From positions 31,553-95,552 of the forward strand of contig JALFSI010000037.1 in the NCBI GenBank assembly GCA_022779365.1: a DNA stretch of 64,000 nucleotides, written 5' to 3'. Source of the stretch: CAG-170 sp022779365 (lineage in GTDB: Bacteria > Bacillota > Clostridia > Oscillospirales > Oscillospiraceae). How positions within the stretch are numbered: position 1 is the stretch's first letter; every line of letters starts with the position of its first letter. The notes below the pieces were generated by a model, which saw only the letters and a program-made list of their open reading frames with translations, was not told where the DNA came from and did not search any database. This document shows positions 8,386 through 16,724 of this stretch, piece by piece. Both the position numbers and the translations under genes were made by a program.

Positions 8386-9236
8386 TAGCGGTTACGCAAA
8401 TAACGTGTACAGTCCTCGGCAGCCAGATTGATCGTCAGCGTCAGCAGCATCAAAATGGCGGCGATGGCGAATGCAGCGTCAAACTCGCCCTGTTCCTTGG
8501 CGTAGACATACAGCGCCACGGTCAGCGTCGCGCCCGCGCCGGAGAGCGTGTGCGCGAGGTCGCGCACGACGTGCGCAAAGCCCGCCGTAAAAAGCAGCGC
8601 CGCCGACTCGCCCAAAATTCTGCCGACGGACAAAATGCAGCCCGTCACCACGCCGTCCACGCAGCCCGGCAGCACCACGGTGCGGATCGTGCGCCACTTG
8701 CCGGCGCCCAGCGCGAACGCGCCCTCGCGGTAGCTCTGCGGCACGGTCTTGAGGCTCTCCTGCGTCGTGCGCATGACGGTCGGCAGGTTCATGATGACCA
8801 GCGTCAGCGCGCCCGCGAGCAGCGACGTCTGCATTCCCAGCACCTCGCAGAAAAACAGCATACCCACCAAGCCGTAGATGATGGACGGAATGCCCGAAAG
8901 CGTCTCGGCGGCGTATTCGATGACCGCCACGAGCTTGTGGCTTTTCGCGTATTCGGTGAGGTACACCGCCGCGCCCGCGCCCAGCGGTACGACTAAAATG
9001 ACCGCCGCGAGGATGATCCAGACCGTGTTCAGAATGTCCGGCAAAATGCCGATCGAGCCGGTCAGATAGCTCGGCGACGTGCTGAGAAATTCCCACGAGA
9101 CGTGCGGCAGACCCTTTGCCAGCACGAAGATCACCAGAAACAGCACCAGCGCGCCCGTGAGCGCCGCGCTGAGATACATCAGCCCCTTGAGCCCGGCGTT
9201 ATACAGCCGCCTTGCGGGGTGCATTTTCTTTTTCAT
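8385..9236 (-). CDS. pstA: Phosphate ABC importer permease PstA
   Basis: A 283-aa permease with six predicted membrane helices. The first is about residues 17-42 (LMYLSAALTGALVLFLVIFVL), and a binding-protein-dependent transport signature lies near EYAAETLSGIPSIIYG. The ATG at 9236 is 2 nt from the pstC stop, with GGAGGG lying across the end of pstC. It pairs with PstC to form the inner-membrane channel energised by PstB. Length and motif positions are normal. Confidence 0.93.
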   Translation of the reverse strand: MKKKMHPARRLYNAGLKGLMYLSAALTGALVLFLVIFVLAKGLPHVSWEFLSTSPSYLTGSIGILPDILNTVWIILAAVILVVPLGAGAAVYLTEYAKSHKLVAVIEYAAETLSGIPSIIYGLVGMLFFCEVLGMQTSLLAGALTLVIMNLPTVMRTTQESLKTVPQSYREGAFALGAGKWRTIRTVVLPGCVDGVVTGCILSVGRILGESAALLFTAGFAHVVRDLAHTLSGAGATLTVALYVYAKEQGEFDAAFAIAAILMLLTLTINLAAEDCTRYLRNR

Positions 9237-9238
9237 GG

Positions 9239-10135
9239 TCAGCCCTCCCGGTCACGCTTTAAGAAAAAGTTCAGCGTGGCATTGATGAGCAGGATAAACA
9301 AAAACAGCACCAGCGCGATGGAAAACAGCGCCTGCCGCTGTAAGCCCGACGAGTACGACATCTCACTTGCGACCGCCGTGGTGAGAAAGCGCACGCTTCC
9401 CATGAGCGTGGGCATATTCGCCGCGTTGCCGGAGACCATCATCACCGCCATCGCCTCGCCGATGGCGCGCCCCACGCCCAGCACGACCGCCGCAGCGATG
9501 CCGCTTTTTGCCGCCGGGACGCTCACGCGGAAATACGTCTCCACAGGTGTTGCGCCCAGCGCCAGCGACGCGTCCTCATACGCCTGCGGCACAGCCTCCA
9601 GCGCCGTGACCGAGACCTTGATGATGGACGGCAGGATCATAATGGCAAGCACGATGATCGCGGCGAGCAGGCTTGCGCCGTCGGGCACATGGAAGAGCTT
9701 GTGGATGCCGGGCACGAGCACCAGCATACCCACCAGACCGTACACCACCGACGGGATGCCTGCCAGCAGGCTCACCGCCGATTGCAGGAGGTCACGCACG
9801 CGCCGGGGCGCGAGCTTGGCGATGTACACCGCCGCGAGGAAGCCCACCGGCACGCCGAGGACGATCGCGCCCGCCGTGCCGTACACGCTCGTGAGGATGA
9901 ACGGCAGGATGCCGTACTGCGGCTCGGCGGCTGTGGATGCCCACGTTTTGCCGAACAGGAATTTCGTCAGTCCAATTTCGCGGATGGCGGGCAGACCGCT
10001 GAGGATGAGGTAGACGGTCATGAGCAGCACGCAGCCGACCGTGACCAGACCCAGCAGCAGGAAGATGCCGTGCACGACAGTCTCCAGCCGGTTCGCCGCG
10101 CGGGTCTTTGGAGTTTGTGCGTTCGATCGTTTCAT
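9239..10135 (-). CDS. pstC: Phosphate ABC importer permease PstC
   Basis: A 298-aa permease. TM1 is at about 22-47, and the coupling segment SAVSLLAGIPSVVYGLVG followed by LALGATPVETYFRVSVPAA is typical of PstC. The start is the ATG at 10135. An 83-nt spacer with a small GC hairpin separates it from pstS, the usual place where extra PstS is produced relative to the membrane subunits. Confidence 0.93.
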   Translation of the reverse strand: MKRSNAQTPKTRAANRLETVVHGIFLLLGLVTVGCVLLMTVYLILSGLPAIREIGLTKFLFGKTWASTAAEPQYGILPFILTSVYGTAGAIVLGVPVGFLAAVYIAKLAPRRVRDLLQSAVSLLAGIPSVVYGLVGMLVLVPGIHKLFHVPDGASLLAAIIVLAIMILPSIIKVSVTALEAVPQAYEDASLALGATPVETYFRVSVPAAKSGIAAAVVLGVGRAIGEAMAVMMVSGNAANMPTLMGSVRFLTTAVASEMSYSSGLQRQALFSIALVLFLFILLINATLNFFLKRDREG

Positions 10136-10172
10136 GATATTCCCTATATTCCCTTTCCAAGATACGCCCGCA

Positions 10173-10195
10173 GCGCGGCAGAAGCTCCGCCGCGC
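10173..10195. other. Small hairpin between pstS and pstC
   Basis: GCGCGGC (10173-10179) pairs with GCCGCGC (10189-10195) over a 9-nt loop. No T-tract follows on the minus strand. It is a plausible mRNA-stabilising structure or partial attenuator that lets pstS be expressed above pstCAB. Confidence 0.4.
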
Positions 10196-10218
10196 CGTGG
10201 GAAAAGAGGAGATGCGAG

Positions 10219-11025
10219 TTAAGCTACCGGGACAGCACCGGCGGCGGAGATCAGGCTTGCCGCGTCCGCAGACAGGGCGAAGTCAAAGAACTTCTGCGCC
10301 GCGTCGGAGAGCTTCGTGCCGTCCTTGGTGACCAGCACGAACGGACGCTGGACCTTGTAGCTGCCGTCCTTGACGGCCGCCTTGGTCGGGGTCACGCCGT
10401 CCACACTCAAAGCCTTGACGCTGTCCTTGAGCGCGGCGAGGGAGGCGTAGCCGATGGCGTCCGGGTTCTGGGAGACGGTGGTGATGACGTCGCCGGTGGA
10501 GGTCAGCTCCTGACGGTACTGGCAGGCGTCCTTTGTGCCGGTGATGGACTCAAAGCCGTCGCGCGTGCCGCTGCCCGCTTCACGACCGATCAGAACGATC
10601 TCAGCGTCATTGCCGCCGACGTCCTTCCAGTTGGTGATCGCGCCGGTATAGATGTCGGCGATCTGCTGGAGCGAGAGGTCTGCGACCGGGTTTTCGGGGT
10701 TTACGATGATGGCGATGCCGTCAAGCGCGACGGTCGTGCCGACCAGCCCGGAGGCAACCTCGTCATCCTTCAGCGCGCGGCTGGAAAGACCGATGTCGCA
10801 GCGCCCTTCGGATACGGCAGTGATGCCCGAGCCCGAGCCGGTGGGGTTGTAGGTAAAGGCGACGCCGGAGTTGTCCTTCATAAACTGCTCGCCGAGCGTG
10901 CCGATGACCTTCTCCATGGACGTCGAGCCGTCGGTAGAGACGCTGCCGCTCGTCTTGGCGGCACAGCCCGCGAACAGCGATACGGCGCAGACCAGCGCCA
11001 GCGCGATTGCAATGATCTTCTTCAT
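10219..11025 (-). CDS. pstS: Phosphate-binding lipoprotein PstS
   Basis: A 268-aa lipoprotein precursor with signal MKKIIAIALALVCAVSLFAGC, whose lipobox LFAGC marks Cys21 as the acylation site. The mature protein starts with a STDGSTSM loop and carries PTGSGSGI and GREAGSGTRDGF, which form the phosphate-binding cleft of the family. It is anchored outside the membrane and feeds PstCA. It is the first gene of the pst-pho operon, downstream of a promoter with Pho-box-like repeats. Confidence 0.94.
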   Translation of the reverse strand: MKKIIAIALALVCAVSLFAGCAAKTSGSVSTDGSTSMEKVIGTLGEQFMKDNSGVAFTYNPTGSGSGITAVSEGRCDIGLSSRALKDDEVASGLVGTTVALDGIAIIVNPENPVADLSLQQIADIYTGAITNWKDVGGNDAEIVLIGREAGSGTRDGFESITGTKDACQYRQELTSTGDVITTVSQNPDAIGYASLAALKDSVKALSVDGVTPTKAAVKDGSYKVQRPFVLVTKDGTKLSDAAQKFFDFALSADAASLISAAGAVPVA

Positions 11026-11080
11026 AAATAAGACTTCCTTTCTTATTGTCGTTCAGGACTTTCTGTTCCTTACGCGCCTA

Positions 11081-11135
11081 ATCATACCGCCGCTTTGTAA
11101 AAGCCAAAACCGCGCGATTGTAAAATCCATGTCAA
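11081..11135 (-). promoter_or_regulatory. pstS promoter with Pho-box-like TTnACA repeats
   Basis: Read on the minus strand, TTGACA (11130-11135) and TTTACA (11119-11124) are exactly 11 bp apart. A third TTTACA (11096-11101) lies 23 bp further on, about two helical turns. They precede a TATGAT -10 (11081-11086) that lacks a good -35. Direct TT-A/T/C-ACA repeats at about 11-bp period upstream of a weak promoter are the pattern bound by Bacillus PhoP. Assignment to this PhoB is inference. Confidence 0.6.
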
Positions 11136-11148
11136 ATCACCACTGCGC

Positions 11149-11178
11149 AAAAAAGGCTTCCCCACATGGGGAAGCCTT
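11149..11178 (-). terminator. Terminator-like hairpin left of mosaic repeat copy 1
   Basis: AAGGCTTCCCC (11153-11163) pairs with GGGGAAGCCTT (11168-11178) over a 4-nt loop. On the minus strand it is followed by a T6 run, so it can stop transcription arriving from pncB before the pstS promoter. Confidence 0.75.
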
Positions 11179-11414
11179 CAGTCTGTCGAAAAAGCCTCGC
11201 AGAGTTTTGCGCCCGCAGGCGCAAAAATGATTCAGATCATTTTCTGCGGCGGCGTGTACGTCGCAGAAAATACAATACAGGCTGCAAGTGTGGAATTTGT
11301 GTGCCAACGGCACACAAATTATGCGCGCAGCAGACTGCAAGACCTCTCAAACGAAAACCCAGCGAAGCGGTTTTCGTTTGAAAGCGTGTCAAAAATATTT
11401 TTTTGACACGCTCA
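11179..11414 (+). repeat. Mosaic multi-hairpin repeat, copy R1 (short form)
   Basis: A 236-bp non-coding element made of successive hairpins: TTTTGCGCC/GGCGCAAAA; a TGAT..ATCA palindrome; TTTTCTGCG (11240-11248) with CGCAGAAAA (11262-11270) around a conserved GTGTACGT loop; AATTTGTGTGCC with GGCACACAAATT; CAAACGAAAACC (11348-11359) with GGTTTTCGTTTG (11369-11380); and GTGTCAAAAA (11386-11395) with TTTTTGACAC (11400-11409). It starts CAGTCTGTCGAAAAAGCC and ends GACACGCTCA. The same order recurs at 29039 (inverted), 41929 and 63803, with paired changes in the arms. No transposase or ORF was found. It sits past the 3' end of pncB. Confidence 0.85.
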
Positions 11415-11442
11415 CAGGCGCGCCGCTTTGGCGGCGCGCCTG
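11415..11442. terminator. Hairpin downstream of pncB
   Basis: A perfect 12-bp stem, CAGGCGCGCCGC (11415-11426) with GCGGCGCGCCTG (11431-11442), loop TTTG, begins 9 nt past the pncB stop on the minus strand. No immediate T-tract follows; the next hairpin of repeat R1 supplies the A/T-rich part. Confidence 0.6.
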
Positions 11443-11451
11443 TGCTTCTTC

Positions 11452-12912
11452 TTACTTCCCTGCGGAATTGTTTTTGAGCAGGTCATACTTGATCTGCCAG
11501 AGCTTTTGCGACAGGTCCACATAATAGGTATGCGGATTATCAAAGCGCTTGACCTCGTCCCAGAGGGTGTCCACCTGCTCGGCGCAGTAGCGCTTGATCT
11601 CGGCGAGGGGCGGCAGGTCGTAGACCAGCTCGCCATGCCGGAAGACGGGCACGAGCAGTTCTTTGGCGGTGAAATTATACACCGTTTTGCGCTTCCACGT
11701 CGCCTCGGGGTCGAAAATTTCGATGTTCCCGCTGTCGTCCACCGTCTCGTCGTGCACGCACAGGTAGTCGGCGATGGCTTTGCCGGTGTCGTTGCCGAAA
11801 AAGCGGTAGAGCTTTTTAAAGTGCGGGTTCGTGATCTTGCCCACGTTTTCGCTGATCTTGATCTTGGGCACGATCGTGCCGTCGGACGCCTCCACAGCGG
11901 TGAGCTTGTACACGCCGCCGAACACCGGCTCGGAGCGCGCGGTGATGAGCCGCTCACCCACGCCGAACAGGTCGATCTGCGCGCCCTGCGCGATGAGATC
12001 GCGGATGATGTACTCATCCAGCGAGTTTGAGACCGAAATTTCGCACGACTGCCAGCCCGCGTCGTCGAGCATTTTGCGCGCCTTTTTTGTCAGGTACGTC
12101 ATATCGCCGGAGTCGAGCCGGATGCCGCATTTGGTGAGCCCGCGCGGGCGCAGCACGTCGTTAAACGCGCGGATGGCGTCCGGGACGCCGCTTTTGAGCG
12201 TGTTGTAGGTATCCACCAGCAGGACGGGATTTTCGGGGTAGGTCTCGCAATAGGCGCGGAAGGCGTCATACTGCGTGTCGAACATCTGCACCCACGAATG
12301 CGCCATCGTGCCCCCGGCGTGTACGCCGTAGAGCTGGTCGGAGATGGTGCACGCCGTCCCGGCGCAGCCGCCGATGAACGCCGCGCGCGCGCCTAAGATC
12401 GCGCCGTCGCCGCCCTGCGCCCGGCGCGAGCCGAACTCCAAAACGGGGCGACCCTTTGCCGCGCGGACCACGCGGTTCGCCTTGGTCGCGATGAGGCTCT
12501 GGTGGTTGATGGCGAGCAGCAGGTACGTTTCGATGAGCTGCGCCTGCACCGCCGGGGCGCGCACGGTCACGATCGGCTCGCGCGGGAAGATGGGCGTGCC
12601 CTCCGGCACTGCCCAGATGTCGCCCGTAAAGCGGAACTCGCGCAGATACGCCAGAAATTCCTCACAGAAAATGCCCCGCCCGCGCAGATAGGCAATATCC
12701 TCCTCCGAAAAATGCAGATCCTGGATATACCGCACGATCTGCTCCAGACCCGCCGCGATGGCAAAGCCGCCGCCGTCGGGCACGGTGCGGAAAAAGACGT
12801 CAAAATAGGTGATGCGGTCCTGATAGCCGCACTTGAAATAGCCGTTGCCCATCGTCAGCTCGTAAAAATCACAGAGCATCGTCAGGTTCAGCTTCTGATT
12901 CGTTGCATCCAT
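11452..12912 (-). CDS. pncB: Nicotinate phosphoribosyltransferase
   Basis: A 486-aa enzyme making nicotinate mononucleotide from nicotinate and PRPP (Preiss-Handler NAD salvage). Family landmarks are LTMLCDFYELTMGNGYF at the N-terminus, the FGSRRAQGGDGA segment that binds substrate, HAGGTMAHSWVQMF, LLVDTYNTLKSG and GIRLDSGDMTYL in the TIM-barrel core. The length fits the long bacterial PncB form. The ATG at 12912 has AGGAGG 10 nt upstream. It follows the CYTH gene by 15 nt, in one operon driven from 13562-13590. Repeat R1 lies just downstream. Confidence 0.93.
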   Translation of the reverse strand: MDATNQKLNLTMLCDFYELTMGNGYFKCGYQDRITYFDVFFRTVPDGGGFAIAAGLEQIVRYIQDLHFSEEDIAYLRGRGIFCEEFLAYLREFRFTGDIWAVPEGTPIFPREPIVTVRAPAVQAQLIETYLLLAINHQSLIATKANRVVRAAKGRPVLEFGSRRAQGGDGAILGARAAFIGGCAGTACTISDQLYGVHAGGTMAHSWVQMFDTQYDAFRAYCETYPENPVLLVDTYNTLKSGVPDAIRAFNDVLRPRGLTKCGIRLDSGDMTYLTKKARKMLDDAGWQSCEISVSNSLDEYIIRDLIAQGAQIDLFGVGERLITARSEPVFGGVYKLTAVEASDGTIVPKIKISENVGKITNPHFKKLYRFFGNDTGKAIADYLCVHDETVDDSGNIEIFDPEATWKRKTVYNFTAKELLVPVFRHGELVYDLPPLAEIKRYCAEQVDTLWDEVKRFDNPHTYYVDLSQKLWQIKYDLLKNNSAGK

Positions 12913-12927
12913 GCCGGATGGTCCTCC

Positions 12928-13530
12928 TTATACCTGTTCGAGCCGCCGCGCGCGCTCGGATTTGCTGCTGTGCTCCTCGCGCAGCCCGAATTTTTCCGCC
13001 AGCGCCCTGCCAAACGCCAGCATCGGCGCAGCCTCGCCGTCCTTCAGCTCCAGCTCCAGCTCACACAGCGGCGCGCGGCGCGTCCCGCGCGAAAGCTCGC
13101 CAATATCGCCCGCCAGCTCGCACACGCAGCCGTCCAGATGGAGCATCGCGCGGATGCGCGTGAATTTTGTGCCGCACACAGGCGCGAGCACGCCGCTTTG
13201 CAGAATATCCGCCAGCTCCGCCGGTGCGCCGTCCTTTACGAGCCTCGGCACGGCATCCTCCAGATACTCCGCCTCCGTCTCCCACTCGCCGCGCGCCAGA
13301 CCCTCGCCCGGCGTTTTGATCGTGACGACGCTTTTGCCCGCGAGCTTCCGCAGCCGCAGCGCCCAGTGCCGCGCGGCGAGCTTGCCGTCGGGCGTGTCAA
13401 AATACGTCGATTCTGTCTGTAAATAGGTGAAGTCGCCGTGCATCCGGCTGCGCACATCGGGACTGCACAGGATGCAGTCGAGCAGGTGCAGGTCGCCTAC
13501 CGCGAGCTTCAGCTCCAGTTCCGTTGCCAT
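12928..13530 (-). CDS. CYTH-domain protein (inorganic triphosphatase-like)
   Basis: A 200-aa single-domain protein. Residues 3-8 (ELELKL) are the ExExK signature of CYTH triphosphate tunnel enzymes. Later strands show STYFDTPDGKL, ALRLRKL and TIKTPGE, the alternating basic and acidic residues that line the tunnel, then CELELELKDGE. Known members hydrolyse tripolyphosphate or thiamine triphosphate, or act as adenylyl cyclases, so the substrate is not predictable here. The ATG at 13530 follows GGAGG by 7 nt. It is the first gene of the operon with pncB, a pairing that hints at pyrophosphate or tripolyphosphate clean-up. Confidence 0.85.
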   Translation of the reverse strand: MATELELKLAVGDLHLLDCILCSPDVRSRMHGDFTYLQTESTYFDTPDGKLAARHWALRLRKLAGKSVVTIKTPGEGLARGEWETEAEYLEDAVPRLVKDGAPAELADILQSGVLAPVCGTKFTRIRAMLHLDGCVCELAGDIGELSRGTRRAPLCELELELKDGEAAPMLAFGRALAEKFGLREEHSSKSERARRLEQV

Positions 13531-13561
13531 AGTATCCTCCGTGTATTTGTTGCTTGTCCCT

Positions 13562-13590
13562 ATTGTACGCGTTTTTCGCCCATGAAGCAA
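13562..13590 (-). promoter_or_regulatory. Sigma-A-type promoter of the CYTH-pncB operon
   Basis: On the minus strand TTGCTT (13585-13590) and TACAAT (13562-13567) are separated by 17 nt, about 30 nt before the CYTH start. Confidence 0.65.
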
Positions 13591-13696
13591 GAACTAAAGT
13601 GCCAAAGTATTCCCACGCCGACCGCTCCCGACGCATTTTGCGCACAGATGGTTGTAAGATGGCTGTAAAAATACCATATATTGGGAGTGAATTTAT

Positions 13697-15697
13697 ATGT
13701 CCTGGTCGTCGCTGGTGGAAGATAAGCTGGGCGCGGCGCGCCGGAGCGTGCTGCGGCGCGTCTCTGCCAGCGCCCCGCTGGGGCTGCTCGTGCGCGGGAT
13801 GCTGGCGCTTTGCGCGGGTGCGGCGCTCTCCGGCGTCCGGCTTCCGGGCGGGAGCCTGCCGCTGGGACTGGCGCTGGTGGCGGCGCTGCCGTTCGGCGCG
13901 GTGAGCGTGTGCGCGCTGCTGGGCGCGGTGGGCGCGCACGCGCTGATCTATGGGTTTTCGCAGACGCTGAGCGTGGCGGCGGCGGGCTTTCTCATCGAGA
14001 CGGAGCTGCTCATCTTCCGGGAGCTTCTGCCGCGGGACAAGCGCTGGTTTTTGCCCGTGAGCGCGGCGGTGCTGTACGGTATGGTGGAGTTTTTGGAGCT
14101 GCTGCAGGCGCATTTTGCGCCGGATGAGACGCTGCTGTTTCTGGCGCGCGTGGGGATGCTGGGCGTGTGCGCGTGGGCGTTTACGGACGCCGTCACGTCA
14201 CGCGCGCGCGGCGCGCGCGTCTTTCTGGCGCTGTGCCTGCTTGCGGGCTGCGGGGCGCTGGTGCTTCCGGGCGGGGTGCGGCTGAGTATCGTGCTCGGCG
14301 CGGCGGCGGTCGGATTTTGCCTTGGGCTGGCGGACGCGCTGCGTGCGGCGGCGCTTGTGGGACTGGCGCTGGATATAACGGGCGTGTGCGCCGTGCCGCT
14401 CACGCCGTGCTTTGTGCTCGCGGCGCTGCTGTGCGGCGTGCTGCCGCTCAAAACGCGGCTCATGCGGGCGGTGATCCTGCTTGCGTGCTGCGGCGGGTGG
14501 CTGCTGCTGCGGCAGGATGTGCAGGTCGCGGGCATGGCGGGGTGCGTGCTCGGCGGGGCGCTGGCGCTGCTGATGCCGCAGCGATTGGAGCGGTTTTTGG
14601 ACACGGACGCGCCGGACGGCGCTGCCGCTGCCGCGCCGGGCCTGGAACAGGCGAGCGCGCTGCTGGGGCGCATCCGCCGTCTTTTGGAGCGCACGCGCGC
14701 GCACGATCCAGCGCCGCAGTCGGCGGCGGTGTTTGACCGCGCGGCGGAGCTTGCCTGCTGCGGCTGTGCGGGCTGGGAGACGTGCTGGGAGACGTGCGCG
14801 GCGGACACCTATCTCGCCCTGTCGGGCGCGGCGGGGCGCATTTTGCAGCGCGGCGAGATGCTGCCGGACGATCTGCCGCCGTTTTTCCGCGCGCGGTGCA
14901 GCCGGTATCCGCAGTTTACCGGTGCGGTCAACCAGGCACTGGACGAGCAGCTCGCGCGGCTGCAATATCAAAACCGCCTGACGGAGCTGAGCGCCGTGAC
15001 GGCGGAGCAGTACGGCTGCCTTGCGGCGTATCTGCACGCGCTGGCGCAGGGCGTGCCGGACGCGCCCTCGGCGGCGTTCGCGCCCGACGAGGGCTTTCGC
15101 GCCTGCGGCGTGCGCGGCAGCAGCGTCTGCGGCGACCTGGCCGCGAGCTTTACCTGCGGCGAGCGGTATTATCTGCTGCTGTGCGACGGCATGGGTACAG
15201 GCGCTGCCGCGCGCGGCGAGGCGGCTGCCGCAGCGGAGCTGCTAAAAGGACTCATTTGCAGCGGCATGGACGCGCCGGAGGCGCTGCGGATGCTGAGCGG
15301 CGTGTATTTTCTGCGCGAGAGCGGCGGCTTTTCGACCGTGGATCTCCTGCAGGTCAGCCTTGCCAGCGGCGAGGGCGTACTTTATAAATGGGGCGCTGCG
15401 CCGTCTTATCTGCTTGTGGGGCGGCGGGTGTACAAGCTCGGCGCGTCCGCGCCCCCGCCCGGCGTGAGCGCGGAACAGGGGCGGCGCGGGCAATGCATCC
15501 AGCTCGCGCTCCAGCGCGGGCAGACGCTGATCTTGGTGAGCGACGGCGCGGACGAGCAGACCGCCGAGCAGACCATCCGCGCCGCCGCGACCACAACTCC
15601 CTGCGAGCTGGCGGCAGCCATCGTCGCCGCCTGCGGCGCAGAGGACGACAGAAGCGCCGCAGTGGTGCGGTTAAAGAGAACACGCGCGGCGGTCTAA
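13697..15697 (+). CDS. spoIIE: SpoIIE-family membrane serine phosphatase
   Basis: A 666-aa protein with three parts. The N-terminal third (about 25-300) is a run of roughly ten hydrophobic helices. A central region (about 310-470) with a Cys-rich stretch ELACCGCAGWETCWETC follows, and then a PP2C-type phosphatase domain. That domain shows LLLCDGMGTGAAA, STVDLLQVSLASGE, YKWGAAPSYLL, LILVSDGAD and DDRSAAVVRLK, with the metal-binding Asp residues in place. In Bacillus, SpoIIE dephosphorylates SpoIIAA to release sigma-F in the forespore. It is shorter than B. subtilis SpoIIE (827 aa), as is usual in clostridia. The start ATG at 13697 lies behind GGGAGTGA. Confidence 0.9.
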   Translation: MSWSSLVEDKLGAARRSVLRRVSASAPLGLLVRGMLALCAGAALSGVRLPGGSLPLGLALVAALPFGAVSVCALLGAVGAHALIYGFSQTLSVAAAGFLIETELLIFRELLPRDKRWFLPVSAAVLYGMVEFLELLQAHFAPDETLLFLARVGMLGVCAWAFTDAVTSRARGARVFLALCLLAGCGALVLPGGVRLSIVLGAAAVGFCLGLADALRAAALVGLALDITGVCAVPLTPCFVLAALLCGVLPLKTRLMRAVILLACCGGWLLLRQDVQVAGMAGCVLGGALALLMPQRLERFLDTDAPDGAAAAAPGLEQASALLGRIRRLLERTRAHDPAPQSAAVFDRAAELACCGCAGWETCWETCAADTYLALSGAAGRILQRGEMLPDDLPPFFRARCSRYPQFTGAVNQALDEQLARLQYQNRLTELSAVTAEQYGCLAAYLHALAQGVPDAPSAAFAPDEGFRACGVRGSSVCGDLAASFTCGERYYLLLCDGMGTGAAARGEAAAAAELLKGLICSGMDAPEALRMLSGVYFLRESGGFSTVDLLQVSLASGEGVLYKWGAAPSYLLVGRRVYKLGASAPPPGVSAEQGRRGQCIQLALQRGQTLILVSDGADEQTAEQTIRAAATTTPCELAAAIVAACGAEDDRSAAVVRLKRTRAAV

Positions 15698-15707
15698 CAA
15701 AATGAGC

Positions 15708-15742
15708 CGTAACGTAGGGGCTTGCCCATCCCCTACGTTACG
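15708..15742. repeat. Palindromic repeat, GTAGGGGCGGGG family (copy 2, shortened)
   Basis: CGTAACGTAGGGG (15708-15720) pairs with CCCCTACGTTACG (15730-15742). ACGAATTACGAAAAA follows, as at copy 1 (4393). It begins 10 nt after the spoIIE stop, the same offset as copy 1 from yhaN. The central GCGGGG arms of copy 1 are missing here. Confidence 0.8.
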
Positions 15743-15776
15743 ACGAATTACGAAAAATCTCAAAAACCGCAAAAAC

Positions 15777-15808
15777 GAAGCCCGGAAAGCATTTGCTTTC
15801 CGGGCTTC
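15777..15808. terminator. Long perfect hairpin downstream of spoIIE; rest of gap empty
   Basis: A 15-bp stem, GAAGCCCGGAAAGCA (15777-15791) with TGCTTTCCGGGCTTC (15794-15808), has only a 2-nt loop and no T-tract, so its terminator strength is uncertain. Between 15809 and 16106 there is a weak GGCGGCGG/CCGCCGCC inverted repeat. No reading frame there has a ribosome site or recognisable protein, so nothing else is called. Confidence 0.55.
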
Positions 15809-16106
15809 TGCCGGTGAAGGCGGCGGGCGCGTCCTTATGATGCCGGCGCGACCGCCGCCGGGAGAGATCTGCCGTGCGCCGCTCCGGCAAAGCGCGGCGG
15901 ACGCAAACGCTGCCGGGCACACGGCGGCATCTGCTGACAGGGCATGGCTTTTGCGCAGGACGCCCGATCCATGCACCTGCCGGGACATCCGCCCTTTTGT
16001 GTATGGAAATCGGCATTCCTGTTTTGGAAAGCTCCGAATCTCTCTGGCAACAGTATGCCCGCCGCGCGCGGCGTCATACGCGGAAAAATTCACCGTTTTC
16101 ATGCGA

Positions 16107-16135
16107 TTGACAAGCCCCGCCGAAAAGGGTAAGAT
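16107..16135 (+). promoter_or_regulatory. Sigma-A promoter of the nudF-cob operon
   Basis: A perfect TTGACA (16107-16112), a 17-nt spacer and TAAGAT (16130-16135) lie 25 nt before the nudF start. No cobalamin-riboswitch features fit in the short leader. Confidence 0.8.
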
Positions 16136-16160
16136 GAGAGCGAAAAAGGGGCTGAGACAC

Positions 16161-16724
16161 ATGGCTGACACCATCGACCTGCGCGAGCGGACGCTATCCT
16201 CGCGCGAAATTTTTGACGGAAAGATCCTGCACGTTTTTGAGGATACCGTCCGCCTGCCGGACGGGCAGACGGCGACGCGGGAATACCTGCGTCACGTCGG
16301 CGCGGTGTGCATCGTGCCGCTGTTTGAGAACGGCGATGTGCTCATCGAGCGCCAGTTCCGCTATCCCATCGGGCGCGTGGTCACGGAGATCCCGGCGGGC
16401 AAGCTGGACAGTCCCACGGAGGACCGCCTCGCGGCGGCGCAGCGCGAGCTGCACGAGGAGACGGGCGCGGCGGCAGCCTCGTGGCGCAGTCTGGGGCTGT
16501 TTCAGCCCGCGTTTGCGTATTCGGATGAGACGATCGAGATGTTTCTTGCCGAGGGGCTGACGTTCGGCGCACAGGAGCTGGATGCGGACGAGTTTTTGCA
16601 GCTCGACCGCGTCCCGCTGGACGCGCTCGTGCAGGATATTCTGGACGGCAAAATTCTGGACGCAAAAACGCAGCTCGCCATCCTCAAAACAAAGCTCCTG
16701 CTGGAACGGGACGGGCGCGCATGA
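16161..16724 (+). CDS. nudF: Nudix hydrolase, ADP-ribose pyrophosphatase type
   Basis: A 187-aa Nudix enzyme expected to split ADP-ribose to AMP and ribose 5-phosphate. The fold starts with a YREYLRHVG-type strand (here TREYLRHVGAV). The Nudix box is at about 79-103: PAGKLDSPTED, then AQRELHEETG. One residue is inserted between the first Gly and Glu relative to the GX5E consensus; the REUXEE core is intact. It ends in the alpha-helix typical of NudF dimers. The ATG at 16161 follows AAGGGG. Its TGA overlaps the next start (ATGA), placing it first in a six-gene operon with cobalamin genes. Confidence 0.88.
   Translation: MADTIDLRERTLSSREIFDGKILHVFEDTVRLPDGQTATREYLRHVGAVCIVPLFENGDVLIERQFRYPIGRVVTEIPAGKLDSPTEDRLAAAQRELHEETGAAAASWRSLGLFQPAFAYSDETIEMFLAEGLTFGAQELDADEFLQLDRVPLDALVQDILDGKILDAKTQLAILKTKLLLERDGRA

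Noticed and set aside
15671..16174. A 167-codon minus-strand frame in the spoIIE-nudF gap
   Set aside because: It runs through the palindromic repeat and hairpin, has no ribosome site and no recognisable sequence.
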